From Coriolopsis trogii (lineage: Eukaryota > Basidiomycota > Agaricomycetes > Polyporales > Polyporaceae), in the NCBI GenBank assembly GCA_020543525.1, contig JAHYIO010000039.1, forward strand, positions 1,612,001-1,676,000: 64,000 nucleotides of DNA. The letters run 5' to 3'. Below the pieces are notes generated by a model. It searched no databases. It saw only the letters and a list, made by a program, of their open reading frames with translations, and was not told where the DNA came from. This document shows positions 46,856 through 57,597 of the stretch, piece by piece (positions within the stretch are counted from its first letter, which is position 1; each line of letters starts with the position of its first letter). Position numbers and translations under genes: made by a program.

Positions 46856-47128
46856 ACAGTCCTGCCATGTATTATGAAGGATCACATGTGTATGTGGAAG
46901 TTGAATGGTTCGCCTTTCACAGAAAGGCAGAACAAGGCCATGGAGTAATGCGACATGTACTCAGTACGCATGCACCCGTCGTGCATCCAGTCAGCGATAA
47001 CGCAATCAAGGCATGCGGGGGATGGCAGATAATCCGAGATGCCATCGTCGCGGTACAGATATTGAATCCCTGCGAGAACGCAGTCAGTCACCAAGGTTTC
47101 CCGAGACCAGAACGACAACGAGTTAAGC
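46820..47128. repeat. Segment duplicated at 48,310-48,790
   Basis: Runs from the last codons of the DUF4470 gene (GGTTCGAAGG, CGTATTGTCTCGAAC, AACAGTCCTGCCATGTAT) through the FB6 terminal exon. The second copy precedes the terminal exon of FB7. This dates the FB6/FB7 split to a tandem segmental duplication that included the end of the DUF4470 gene. Confidence 0.75.
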
Positions 47129-47905
47129 GGACGAGCCGAGGAATTCAAGGACCTCAAGCTCCCGCCAAAAAGGTGCGTCGTACGTGAAAGCGGATATCGT
47201 GATCGGGAGTGCTGGAGAGTCCTCAGAGGAGTACTGCTCCGTTTGGATAAGTTCAACATTGGGTCCCAATGTGAGGGACGTGATGCGGGGGATAGCAACG
47301 CATACCCTGAGGGCATCCCACGAAATCGATCCGCTGCTAACAAAGGTGATGCTGGATATGAATGGAAGGCGTTCAAGTACTCTTTTGAGTATTGCTGCCG
47401 CTTGAGGATCCGAATACGCCATGTGGTATTTGAGATGCCTTACAACAGTTCAGGAGGACGACGCACGAATGGGCTGTAGATGACGTACCGAACGAAACGG
47501 CATATGGAAAGCGGTATGTCGGAATGTGATCCCGCACGACAACGGGAGAAGAGGATAGGCGACGTGAGAGCGCGGAGGGCCCGCGACGAGGAGGCAAGCC
47601 GTTTGAGTGACAGCCCAGGTCCCCGAAGCTCGAGTTCAAGGGCTATCATACGGAATACGTCGACGTTAAGAGTCTCTAGTCTTAGGACGTGACATGAAGA
47701 GAGAGAAGGAGGATACCATCTCGAAGCACACGACTTACGTGAGTGACTGTCGAAAACTCAATGATTGTCCGCGGCATACATACGCGTCCGGATCTGCGGG
47801 TGTGTTATCGGTGACAATACTAGGCTGTACTCTTGAAGTAGGCAGTGCCCATGGTGGCACAATGATGAGGAAGAGTTTCGCGAGGGTCCGGTTTGTGGGG
47901 ATCAT
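47006..47905 (-). pseudogene. FB6: F-box gene with internal deletion
   Basis: Exon 1 (47739-47905), exon 2 (47489-47680) and the beginning of exon 3 (from 47438) match FB7 closely. After ELEVLEFLGSSA at about 47,128 the sequence jumps straight into what is intron 4 plus exon 5 of FB7. The missing part is roughly 1.3 kb, covering most of exon 3 and all of exon 4, so the LRR region is gone. The F-box (LETLNVDVFRMIALELELRG) is intact and could still be translated as a short protein. Its divergent partner position carries promoter sequence but no protease. Confidence 0.85.
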
Positions 47906-48300
47906 TGACGATAATTGTGTGCGGTGTCCTCGAACAGAGCGAGCGAGTACATGAGGCGGGAGCGTGGGCGGGCCAGAAGACAGACGAGAGAGGGCCTTGT
48001 ATGAGAGTCGGAGAGTGACAATTTCAAGCTGGCACGGCCGCCAGACCGGTAGGACCCACGGCCCGCTGCCTCCGATGCACTCCCACGCGCGAACAACACG
48101 TTCTCCCCAACCACCTTCTGGTGCTTGCGCCCACCTCTCGCCCATGCTTCGCACCGCGAATCTTTCCTCCTCGAGGCCACAGGTACACCGAGTATTTCCC
48201 AACAGAGTCTCATGTGTCTAGGCATCCGACGTACTGAGAAGATCGCAGACCTGTGCGGCCCCATGGGTACCTGTCAGGCTTGTTTTTTCGTCTCGAGGGG
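47906..48300. repeat. Orphan divergent promoter next to FB6
   Basis: Aligns with 50,647-51,000, including the block gatgcactcccacgcgcgaa at about 48,075 and again at about 50,829. On the far side, where AP2 starts in the other copy, the sequence runs instead into the duplicated DUF4470-end segment, so the protease gene was lost. Confidence 0.75.
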
Positions 48301-48666
48301 TTCGAAGGGAGGTGAATTGTTCGCGGCTGCGTATTGTCTCGAACAAAACAGTCCTGCCATGTATATGAAGGATCGCATGTGTATGTGGAGCTGAATGGTT
48401 CGCCTTTCACAGAAGGGCAGAACAAGCCTATGGAGTCATGCGACGTGTACTCAGTACAATACACCGCATGCACCCGTCGTGCATCCAGTCAGCGATGACA
48501 GGGCATACAGTAGAGTTGAGCGAGTACAACACTGTGTGTCTGGGTACGCAACGACTCCAACCTCATAGAGCAGGGTAAGGTGGATGCCATAACCCCGGAG
48601 AGGCGGGTCGGAATTCATCGTATCGGACTGCAAACCCAATAGACCGTCACGACGAAGCCCACGCGA

Positions 48667-50646
48667 TCAAGGCGGTGAGATGCGGGGGATGGCTGACAAT
48701 CCGAGATGCCATCGTCTCGGTACAGATATCGAATCCCTGCGAGAACGCAGTCAGTCACCAAGGTTTCTCGAGACCGGACTGACAATGAGTAAAGCGGACG
48801 GGAGGGTGAGGGAGCGGACTGACTTATGAGCGGCATCGTTCAAGAGCACGAACCGGGGCTCCGCGCAGCGAGGTGGGTGGAACTCCAACCAAATCGCCGT
48901 CGGAACGTTGTGGTAGAGCAGGCCCACGTACTCCAGTTGAGGACAGACCTGCATGATGCCGACGATCTGCGGCCCGTACTCCGTCCTGAGGGTCGTGAAC
49001 CAGGCGCGGCGACGGGCCCTGTCAGTACAGTATGCGCCGTGGTCTTTCTCAAAGTCGAGGTTCAGATGGATGGTTCGCAGGGACCGCAATTTGGACAATT
49101 GCGTTGCAATGTGGCGCTGGAGCAAGGTGTGAGCACTGTACACATCAGATGGGTTAGAGAGGACGCACATAGTCGACAACCTGGTCCCGATCGCGGCGAT
49201 ATCGATGCAGTTCGAGGTGTCTAAGACTTGGATACGTTGTCACAATATGCTTGAGCAGCTCCTCGTCGTCATCAACCGCATCGATTAGGTAAACAAGCTC
49301 AAGAGTGGTAAGCTTCGGCATGTCCATGCGCGACAGAATGGAGAGGCACTCTGCAGCGGATAGGAGAGGGCAGGGCCAGCCCCAGATAAATAGATTCCTT
49401 GATCCCAGCCGCTCGTAATATCGTGGGCAATCGCGGATGGAGAGATTGGCGAGGTTCGCAGTATCCACGGAAAAGATGGAGTCTTCGGGATCAGGATAGG
49501 CCACCGTGAGCGACCGTAAACCACATAGAACCTCGCGCGGGGAAGGATGATGCCGCCCTAGAATAGGTGCCCGTTCAGTCTCGGTGTGGGGGCAAGGGAC
49601 GATATGAATGGAGAGTGCGGACAGCTGCGGAAGGGCAGATAATATGGTCGGAAGAAGCCCTACTCGAGCCGAGCTATCATACCGACCGCATATGGTCAGT
49701 TCCTGCAGCTTCGGCCATGTGAGAGTTGCCATCAATGTAAGGGGTGCAGCCTCCATCGGTAACGAAAGCTGCCTGAGAGACTCATTCATCAACGGGAGGA
49801 GTTGTGCAAGACAGGAACGCTCCCGGGAGTATATCATAGGGAGGTCTCTGCTCGGTCTGTTTGGCGCCACGCGTGAGCCGAGGAATTCAAGGACCTCAAG
49901 CTCCCGCCAAAAAGGTGCGTCGTACGTGAAAGCGGGAATCGTAATTGGGAGTTCCGGAGACTCCTCAGAGGAGTACTGCTCCGTTTCGATAAGCTCAACA
50001 TCACGAGATAATGTGAGGGACGTGATGCGGGGGATAGCAAAGCATACCCTGAGCGCATCCCATGAAATGGAACCGCTACTAACAAAGGTGATGCTGGATA
50101 TGGATGGAAGGCGTTCAAGTAATCTTTTGAGAATTTCAGCCGCTTGAGGATCCGAATACGCCATGTGGTATTTGAGATGCCTTACAACGGTTCGCAGTTC
50201 AGAAGGACGACGCACGAATGGGCAGTGGATGACGTACCGAACGAAAGGACGTATATAAAGGGGCATGTCGGGATGTGGCCAAGCACGACAACGGGAGAAA
50301 AGGACAGGTGAGGTGAGAGCGCGGAGTACCCGTGACGACGAGGCAAGCCGTTTGAGCGACAGTCCAGGTCTCTGGAGTTCAAGTTCAAGGGCTATCATAC
50401 GGAATACGTCGACGTTGAGAGTCTCTAGTCTTGAGACGTGGCATAAAGAGAGGGAACAAGAAGAAAGATCAAACATACAACTTACGTGGGGGGTGAATGT
50501 CGATATATCCATGGTGGTCCGGTGGATGCAGAGACATTTGTGGGTGTGCTATCCGTCACAGTTCGCTGTACTCTTGACGTAGGCAATGCCCATGATGGCA
50601 CGATGATAGAGAAGAGTTTTGTGAGAGTCCGATTTGTTGGAATCAT
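48667..50646 (-). CDS. FB7: F-box/LRR-like protein, 575 aa, partner of AP2
   Basis: Probable SCF adaptor, intact. Exons on the minus strand: 50486-50646, 50238-50429, 49169-50180, 48824-49116 and 48667-48736. The start ATG (MIPTNRTLTKLF) is supported by the same N-terminus in FB6 and a similar one in FB9. The F-box begins at about residue 54 (LETLNVDVFRMIALELELQ). LRR-like motifs: LPMEAAPLTLM, LQELTICGRYD, RAPILGRHH, LRSLTVAYPDPEDSIF, SIRDCPRYYERLG, TLELVYLIDA, LELHRYRRDRD and HLNLDFEKDHG. The C-terminal exon gives DSISVPRRWH and ends PP. Its start is 533 bp from the divergent AP2 start. Introns with GTAAGT-like donors suggest normal expression. Confidence 0.88.
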
Positions 50647-51179
50647 TGACAGTAACCTTTGGAGGTGTCCGCGAACAAAGTGAGTGAGTACATGAGGCGT
50701 GGCCGTAACGTGGGCAGACCCAGGAGAGAGAGACTTGGTCCCTTGGACGAGACAAGCCGGACCGAGGCCCGGACAAAAGATATATATTTACTTTTTGTCT
50801 GGGGTAAGCCTTCGGCCCGACGACCCCGATGCACTCCCACGCGCGAACAACACGTTCTCCCAAACCATCTTCTGGTGCTCGCGCCCACCTCGCGCCCATG
50901 CTTCGCACCGCGATTCTTTCCACCCTCGAGGCCATCGTGTGCACCGAGTATTGTCCGTGAATGGCCAAAAGAGTCGTAAGTGTCTTGGTACACCATATCG
51001 AGAAGATTGCACATCGGTCCCTGTTTTTTGCCTTGAGTTCCGTGCGCAGCCTCCGTACGCAGTTGCCAGTCTATAAAGACATCTCATATTCTGTGTCTCA
51101 TTTGCTGCCGACTCATACTGCATATCTCTCCCCTCTCCTGCGATTCTATAGGCCGAGTCATCTCACGTTCTTTACCACC
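50647..51179. promoter_or_regulatory. Divergent promoter between FB7 and AP2
   Basis: 533 bp, similar in sequence and length to the spacers at 59,096-59,611 and 25,654-26,242. Shared blocks include a GCGCGAACAACACGTTCTCC stretch and CGCGCCCATGCTTCG. On the AP2 side a CTATAAAG at about 51,072 lies near the expected transcription start. Co-duplication with both genes argues for shared regulation. Confidence 0.65.
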
Positions 51180-53962
51180 ATGTCCGACGACGACCTCGTG
51201 TTTGTACTCCAAGGTCCTAGGGTCGATCCGACTAAGATCTCTCAGCTTCTAGGTGCAGCTATGGTACGCGTTGATCTCCATTAACGTCAGTATTGTATTT
51301 GACTTGACATCACTCAGGCCAGCTTGGCCCGTCATGCCAGGTTGGACAGGCAGTGGCGCTCCTCCAACGAGTCCACGCCTTCTCCGATCATTCGTGATGC
51401 GCTTCCTGGTCCCTCCAACAAGAGGCCTATTGCCGAGGATCTCACAGGGGAGGTCGGCTCCCTTTCTGTAGCGCCGCCCTCCAAGATGAGTAAAGCCCCG
51501 CCATCTCCGACTGCACCTCAGATACCCCTACCTACTCGACGTACGAGCATGGGGGTGACGACAAGATCCCCTACGATAGTGTTGGGGAGGGGCTCGGTAC
51601 GTGGTTTTTTACCGCGTTCCTCGTCCTCTGCAAACTCACCTGTACACCATATGCTCATGCGTGCAGCGTACAGGCCAATTGGCGGCATCCTCACGCTTTG
51701 CCTCCTTGGCTTCCAGAGTATCGGTTGCTCCATATCAGCAGGGGATCCTCCCGGCAGAAGAGAACTCTGTGATGCCTCTCCAAGCCCCGAGAGCAAGCTA
51801 TCCGGAGGGAAGCTACATCGAGGAGATTATGGCTCTCCGTACGTATACCGCTTATTACGATCTCGCTTGTATGCTGAGCATCCTGAAGTCTGGTACAGTT
51901 TAGACTTGGTGTGTGACTGTTTACACAACTCAGCTATTCCCGACTGACGTTGGTGTCGAATTCAAGAAATTATGCCGCGATGCAACAAGTAGTGACGATC
52001 TGCGACCCTGGATCGGAATCGTTTACTCGCTTGCAGCTGATACCGGTACGAATTCTAAGAAGTCATCGTGTAGTTATGCGCCACTGACCTTCGTAACGTC
52101 AGCCGCTGCTCACTTGTAAGCTACCAATATGGTCTTCGTCATCGTGATGCTGTACTCATTGTGCCTCCAATAGCTGGTTCTTTGGAAGAGGCTTCCAACA
52201 GATCGAGTACAACGCTGTCACTAAAGAGTACAATACGTTACCTTGGGATCCTCCCTACGGTAACGGACAACGAAAAACGATTCCGATGGGCCTCGCAGAC
52301 AAGAGAGCAGAACGCGATCCTCGCTTGATCAAGTACCTTGACGGCGGCGCAGTTAGTAAGTCACGTTACCGAGACAGAGTAAAGCACCTCATCCTGACAT
52401 GATATGATTGACTCGTCAGGCGTCCATCGATGGACAGACGAGATGCCGTTCTTTGTCCCTTCGTGGGACTGGAGGCAGAACAACAAGGATCATCGTTCGC
52501 ACATACTCAAGTTTCCACGTGTCCTTGCTGAGAAAGCAACACGTGTAGTTGCATCGCAGGACGTGGACGGTGAGCTTGGCCTTGCCGTACCAGGGTGCCT
52601 ATTATTTCGCAACCTTGCCATGTAGCCGCAATGCTGACTCCCGAGTATCCTGTAGGTGGAGATATCCGTGGACGGATGCCAAGCCTTCTGATCGTCTGGT
52701 ATACTTCGACTCACCTATCGTGCACGTAGTACCTACTCATCGACTGTATCTGCTGCTATTTACGCAGACGTTCTTCGACGTGCTCAAGCAAAGCAGGGGT
52801 CAAACAAGTGTAGAGACGGTCCGTATCATCGATTGTCCGCGCTGCTGCAGACATTGTACTGACAGCAGGAGAGTAGCCGACCGCCCTCATCATCCGGTTC
52901 CTGATCCCAGACGATGACAGGGAAGCATACGCCCCTGCGCCAGTGTAAGGATTCACATCCAACGTGGAACTCGTGACCATGCTGAACCGCACGCTCAGGC
53001 AAAGTTTCTTGTACTATGGTGTCGGCATGTCATGTGGTATACGCCAAAATGACGGTCGATATCTCCTTCCAGAGTTCAGTCCACCCCTTCGGATCCTCCC
53101 CAAGCTCCCGCAAAATCCACCCATGCACGGGCACCCGACTCCGCCCCCTGTGTTTGAGTTTTGGACTCTCCGGCTTTTGTCCATGACGCTGTTGGTGCCA
53201 AAAAGGGCTGACCCAAACTACGATGTCCTGGATAACACGGACTGGGAACACAAGACCATCAATATCGGAACGTCTAGGAATTCCACAGGCGGGCTTCCGG
53301 TCATCCTGGACTCAGGTAAGCAATCACGCTGACTGCGCACTCGTTCCAGACCGTACAGACTGATCATACTCCGTAGGCTCCACATTTTCGTGTCTACCGG
53401 ACTTTGTCCTGGGCGAAATGTGGGCGTCCTGGTTCAATCGCGATTTTGAAGAGTATATGTTCTCCGAGGAGATCGGCCTACTCTCGCACGACCAGGACTT
53501 CTCTGCGCATGACATCCTGTTTGAGTTCGAGGACAATGGCGGTCAGAAGTTCACTTTACGCTGCAGCGCAAAGGACTTCCTGACTAGCCCGTGGATGAAC
53601 CCCGACGACCACTGCAAGTACTCACTTTTCCAGAAACCTGAGGATGAGACCGACAAGACTAGTTTATACATACTTGGTGTGGTACGTCGCACATCATACT
53701 CCTCACATCGTTCTCTGCAGTCATCGCTAACGTCCCCTCCTTCTCGCAGAACTTTTTCTGGGTCGCGATGCTCAAGCTGGAATCGGCTCATCGCGGCAAT
53801 CGTCCGACTGAGACGTGGAATCCCACTGTGCAGCTCGCACCTCAGAGGGTCGTGAAGGATGGCAGGAAGGTCGGGGAAGCGTACGATCTCCATTTCTTGA
53901 AAGATCTGCCCCCGAGGATCGCAGCGATGGCATTGGACCAGCCGGAGCTGTGTCCGACCTGA
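51180..53962 (+). CDS. AP2: divergent pepsin-like aspartic protease, 677 aa, 14 exons
   Basis: Exons: 51180-51263, 51318-51596, 51667-51838, 51889-51908 (20 nt), 51934-52045, 52103-52115 (13 nt), 52174-52355, 52420-52594, 52656-52698, 52768-52818, 52877-52944, 52999-53315, 53377-53681 and 53750-53962; one continuous frame. About 120 N-terminal residues are acidic then Pro/Ser-rich and probably disordered. Pepsin landmarks follow: DTA at 221-223 then HFWF; flap-like KYLDGGAV near 280-287; DGELGLAVP near 336-344; DSGSTFSCLP from 504; FEFEDNGGQKFTL; YILG at 603-606 followed by NFFW. Both catalytic Asp are kept, but the Gly of the first DTG is Ala, so activity is uncertain. There is no signal peptide; extracellular pepsins have one. 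Divergent from FB7. Confidence 0.85.
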
Positions 53963-54668
53963 CATCTCTATGGCACGATGTGCCATACTGTTGCCAACAT
54001 TATTGGCATGCATGAAGCCTCCCGTTTTCATCCTCTCCGTCCATCCTGTTATCGGTGTCTCAGCCATACATTTGTCTGCCATACTCTGCATGCCGATGAT
54101 ATATGTACGTAGCCATAAGTTGCGTATATAACTGCCAAGGTGTCCGGGTCAGTACTGTTCACGAGTCTCAAATACATCAGATCGTCATAGACGTGTCAAC
54201 GGAACGTATCGCAACAGTAGTGTATCGAAGTCGACGAGTTGGACCGCCGTCCAACCTACCCGAGATAATAAGGCGCCTTCAACGCACCTGCGGAACCTGT
54301 CAGCAGGATATGGGGCCATATCCGGATGACGCCGTGGACCGAGCAGGGTGGTTGTGCGACTATTACAACATGCGGCGGTGGGAGCTACAGCGCGATAAGG
54401 CCTGCCATTATACTGGTCCGTCAAGCAAAGAGAATGCCATGAAGTCATAAGAAGCGTAGCTACTACTACACATCACATGAGCTCGTCACGCATCAGCAGT
54501 ACAATTACAAAAAGGCTATACTCTGCGAGTACAACAGAACCGCCTGTATGGGTCAAGAGCCATGATGAAGCAGTGTGAGATATATGCCGCAGTACGGCGA
54601 GGCGTCGCCACGTATGATGTATCGTCCACACGGCAATCCCAATAGGCCGTCGTAGTAGGACCCACACG
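53963..54668. other. Spacer between AP2 and FB8
   Basis: 700 bp at convergent 3' ends. A plus frame at 54,103-54,450 is open for 115 codons but has no family features and overlaps opposite frames. Nothing else recognised. Confidence 0.4.
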
Positions 54669-55132
54669 TCAAGGCGGCGTGAAGAGGGTGGCGGCGGACT
54701 GTCCACGGTGCCATCGGATGGGTATAGAGACGGAGTCCCTGAAAGGACACAGTGAGCTACTGGTGTAATGAGTCGAGACACTGGCGAGAAATCCGACGTA
54801 CTGATGAGACGCGTGTTTCACGAGCACAAACCGGGGCTCCGCGCAGCGCGGCGGGTGGAATTCGAGCCAGACGGCCGTCGGGATGTGGTGGTAGAGTAGA
54901 CCGACGTACTCCAGTCGGGGACAGACTTGCATGATGTTGACAATCTGCGGCCCGTACTCTCCCCTGAGGATGCGGAACAGGCGCATCGCCGGGCCTCGTC
55001 AGCGCAGTACGCGCCGTGGTCTTCCTCGAAGTCGAGGTTCAGATGAATAGTGCGGAGCGCGCGCAACTCGGACAATCGCGTCGCAATGTGGAGCTAAGAA
55101 GGATTGCGTAAGGTGTGAGCATATGTTAAGTA
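54669..55132. repeat. Near-identical tract shared with 57,136-57,597
   Basis: The last two exons and flanking introns of FB8 and FB9 are almost identical. In the part from about 54,745 I see two differences, one of them the frameshift. Identity falls sharply just before exon 3 (after GTGAGCATATGTTAAGT), where FB8 and FB9 differ at many sites. The pattern indicates gene conversion or a very recent partial duplication. Confidence 0.8.
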
Positions 55133-56523
55133 AAGCGGAGCGAGGAAGACGCACGTAGTCGACAGCTTGATCCCGGTGACTACGGTATCGATGCAGTTCC
55201 AAGTGGGTAAGACCAGTATATGTTGCCACGATATATTTGAGTAGCTCGTCGTCATCATAAGCCGCGTCGACGACGTAAACAAGCTCAAGACTGGTCAGTT
55301 GTGGCATGTCCATACGCAACAGTATCAAGAAGCACTCAGCCGGGGATAGGAGGGGACAAGGCCGGGACCAAACATATCTGTTCTTTGATCCCAACCGTTC
55401 GTAGTATCGTGGGCAGTCGCGGATGGATAGATGTGCGAGTTCTGCAGTGTCCACCGAAAAAATGGAGTCCTCGGGATCGGGATAGGCCACTGTAAGCGAG
55501 CGGAGACCGCGCAGCACCTCACGCGGGGATAGATGATGCCGTCCTAGAATAGGTGCTCGTTCTATCTTTGGGTTTGCGTAAGGGGAGATTTGTATGGAAA
55601 GTGTGGACAGCTCCGGAAGGGAAGATAAGAAAGTCGGAAGGAGTCCTATTCGAGCCGCTTCATGATATCGCCCGCAAACGGACAGTTCCTGCAGCTTTGG
55701 CCAAGTGAGCGCTGCCATCAAGGTAAGAGGTGCGGCCTCCATTGGCAAGGAAAGCTGCCTGAGAGATCCGTTCATTGATGGGAGGAGCTGTGATAGACAT
55801 ACGCACTCCTGAGAGTATATCCCAGGAAGGTCACGCTTTCGCCTGTTCGGGAGACGTCTTGGCCCAACGAATAGCTCCCGCCAGAAAGGTGATTCGTATG
55901 TGAAAGAAGTGAGTGTGATTGGAGGTGCTGGACAATCCTTTGGGGAATACTGCTCCGTTTCAACAAGTTCAACGTTGGGTCCCAGTGTGAGGGACTTGAT
56001 GTTGGGAATAGCAAAGCATACCCTGAGCATGTCCCACGTGATGGGACCGCTCTCAACGAAAGAGATAGTCGCAAGGGATGGGAGGCGTTCGAGTACTCTT
56101 TGTAGCACTCCAGCCGCCCGAGACTCCGAGCGATTCATGGGGTATCGGAGATGGCTTATGACTGTTTAGACTGTGAAAATGCAAATAGGCGGCAATTCAC
56201 ATACCGCACGAAAGGACATATGCGCAGCGGCATGTCGAGATGTGGCCGGGCTCGACAACGGGAAAAGAGGAAAGGTGCAACAAGAGCACGGAGGGCGCGC
56301 GAGGTAGAGGCAAGCCATTTCATTGACATTCCAGGTCTTCGGATTTCAAGTTCAAGGGCTATCAGGCGAAATACGTCTACGTTGAGAGTCTCCAGTCTTG
56401 GAACGCAGCGTGATAAGTGAACGAGGAGGAAATCGGAATAACGACTTACGTGGGAGGTATACATCGGCACGATGCACTAGACACCAATGCGTCTGTGAGT
56501 GTGAGTGTGCTATCAATCATCAT
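54669..56523 (-). pseudogene. FB8: F-box/LRR-like gene with a one-base deletion in exon 4
   Basis: Exons on the minus strand: 56450-56523, 56205-56396, 55155-56154, 54802-55093 and 54669-54738. Exon 4 is 292 nt, whereas the same exon is 293 nt in FB4, FB5, FB7 and FB9. Comparison with FB9 places the missing base at about 54,977 (GGAACAGG versus GGAACCAGG on the plus strand), shifting frame after RRCA. The rest is intact: F-box LETLNVDVFRLIALELEIRR, LPMEAAPLTLM, RAPILGRHH, LRSLTVAYPDPEDSIF, RDCPRYYE. A truncated protein of about 440 residues with F-box and most LRRs could still form. The lesion is a single C in a run of two, so sequencing error is possible. Confidence 0.82.
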
Positions 56524-57135
56524 GGCAGTATCATGCTGCAGTCTTGATTGGAAAGTTGTGCGACTGTCAAGTAGTGATTGAAGCAGGGGTATAGCTGGCC
56601 AGCAACTTGAGATCGGGGACAAGCTCAGCTGGCGCCTGGCACACCGGGAGAAGCCGATGCATATACGACACGTGCACTCACACTGCACTCGCAAACCTGT
56701 TCACCGCCAACCCTTCCTCCTGGTAAATCCCACATACTCACCGCGTAGGGCGTATTCATGAGTGTATGGAGGATGGGCGAGGGTTGCATCAATATCTACA
56801 ATATCGTGATCAATCAACGATGGCGTTTGTACTACTACGTCCATGCGAATCTTCATATCACGCCTTCAAAGCTTCAACAGAAGAGGGGATCCAATCCGTT
56901 AGTCATGAAATGCATGCCAAATACCATATACTCGCATGAACCCGTCAGAAACGCGGTCAACGAGTTCAGTGAGTACAACATGTCCCCGTATCAGGGTGCG
57001 TAAAGAGTCAGGATACTGGTGAGGCAGGGTGACATGTACTTACTATGCGGCACCACGAATTCGAAGGGGCTTGGCGTCTCGATTGTTCGTTACAGAGCTA
57101 CAATTCAATAGACTACAGTAGTACGGCCCACCCCA
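56524..57135. other. Spacer between FB8 and FB9
   Basis: About 600 bp: upstream flank of FB8, similar to the FB5 upstream region, and downstream flank of FB9. No gene recognised. Confidence 0.45.
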
Positions 57136-57597
57136 TCAAGGCGGCGTGAAGAGGGTGGCGGCAGAACGTCCACGGTGCCATCGAATGGGTATAGAGACGG
57201 AATCCCTGAGAGGACACAGTGAGCTACTGGTGTAATGAGTCGAGACACTGGCGAGAAATCCGACGTACTGATGAGACGCGTGTTTCACGAGCACAAACCG
57301 GGGCTCCGCGCAGCGCGGCGGGTGAAATTCGAGCCAGACGGCCGTCGGGATGTGGTGGTAGAGTAGACCGACGTACTCCAGTCGGGGACAGACTTGCATG
57401 ATGTTGACAATCTGCGGCCCGTACTCTCCCCTGAGGATGCGGAACCAGGCGCATCGCCGGGCCTCGTCAGCGCAGTACGCGCCGTGGTCTTCCTCGAAGT
57501 CGAGGTTCAGATGAATAGTGCGGAGCGCGCGCAACTCGGACAATCGCGTCGCAATGTGGAGCTAAGAAGGATTGCGTAAGGTGTGAGCATATGTTAA
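57136..57597. repeat. Near-identical tract shared with 54,669-55,132
   Basis: Partner of the FB8 tract. FB9 carries the full 293-nt exon 4 and so preserves the frame that is broken in FB8. Confidence 0.8.
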
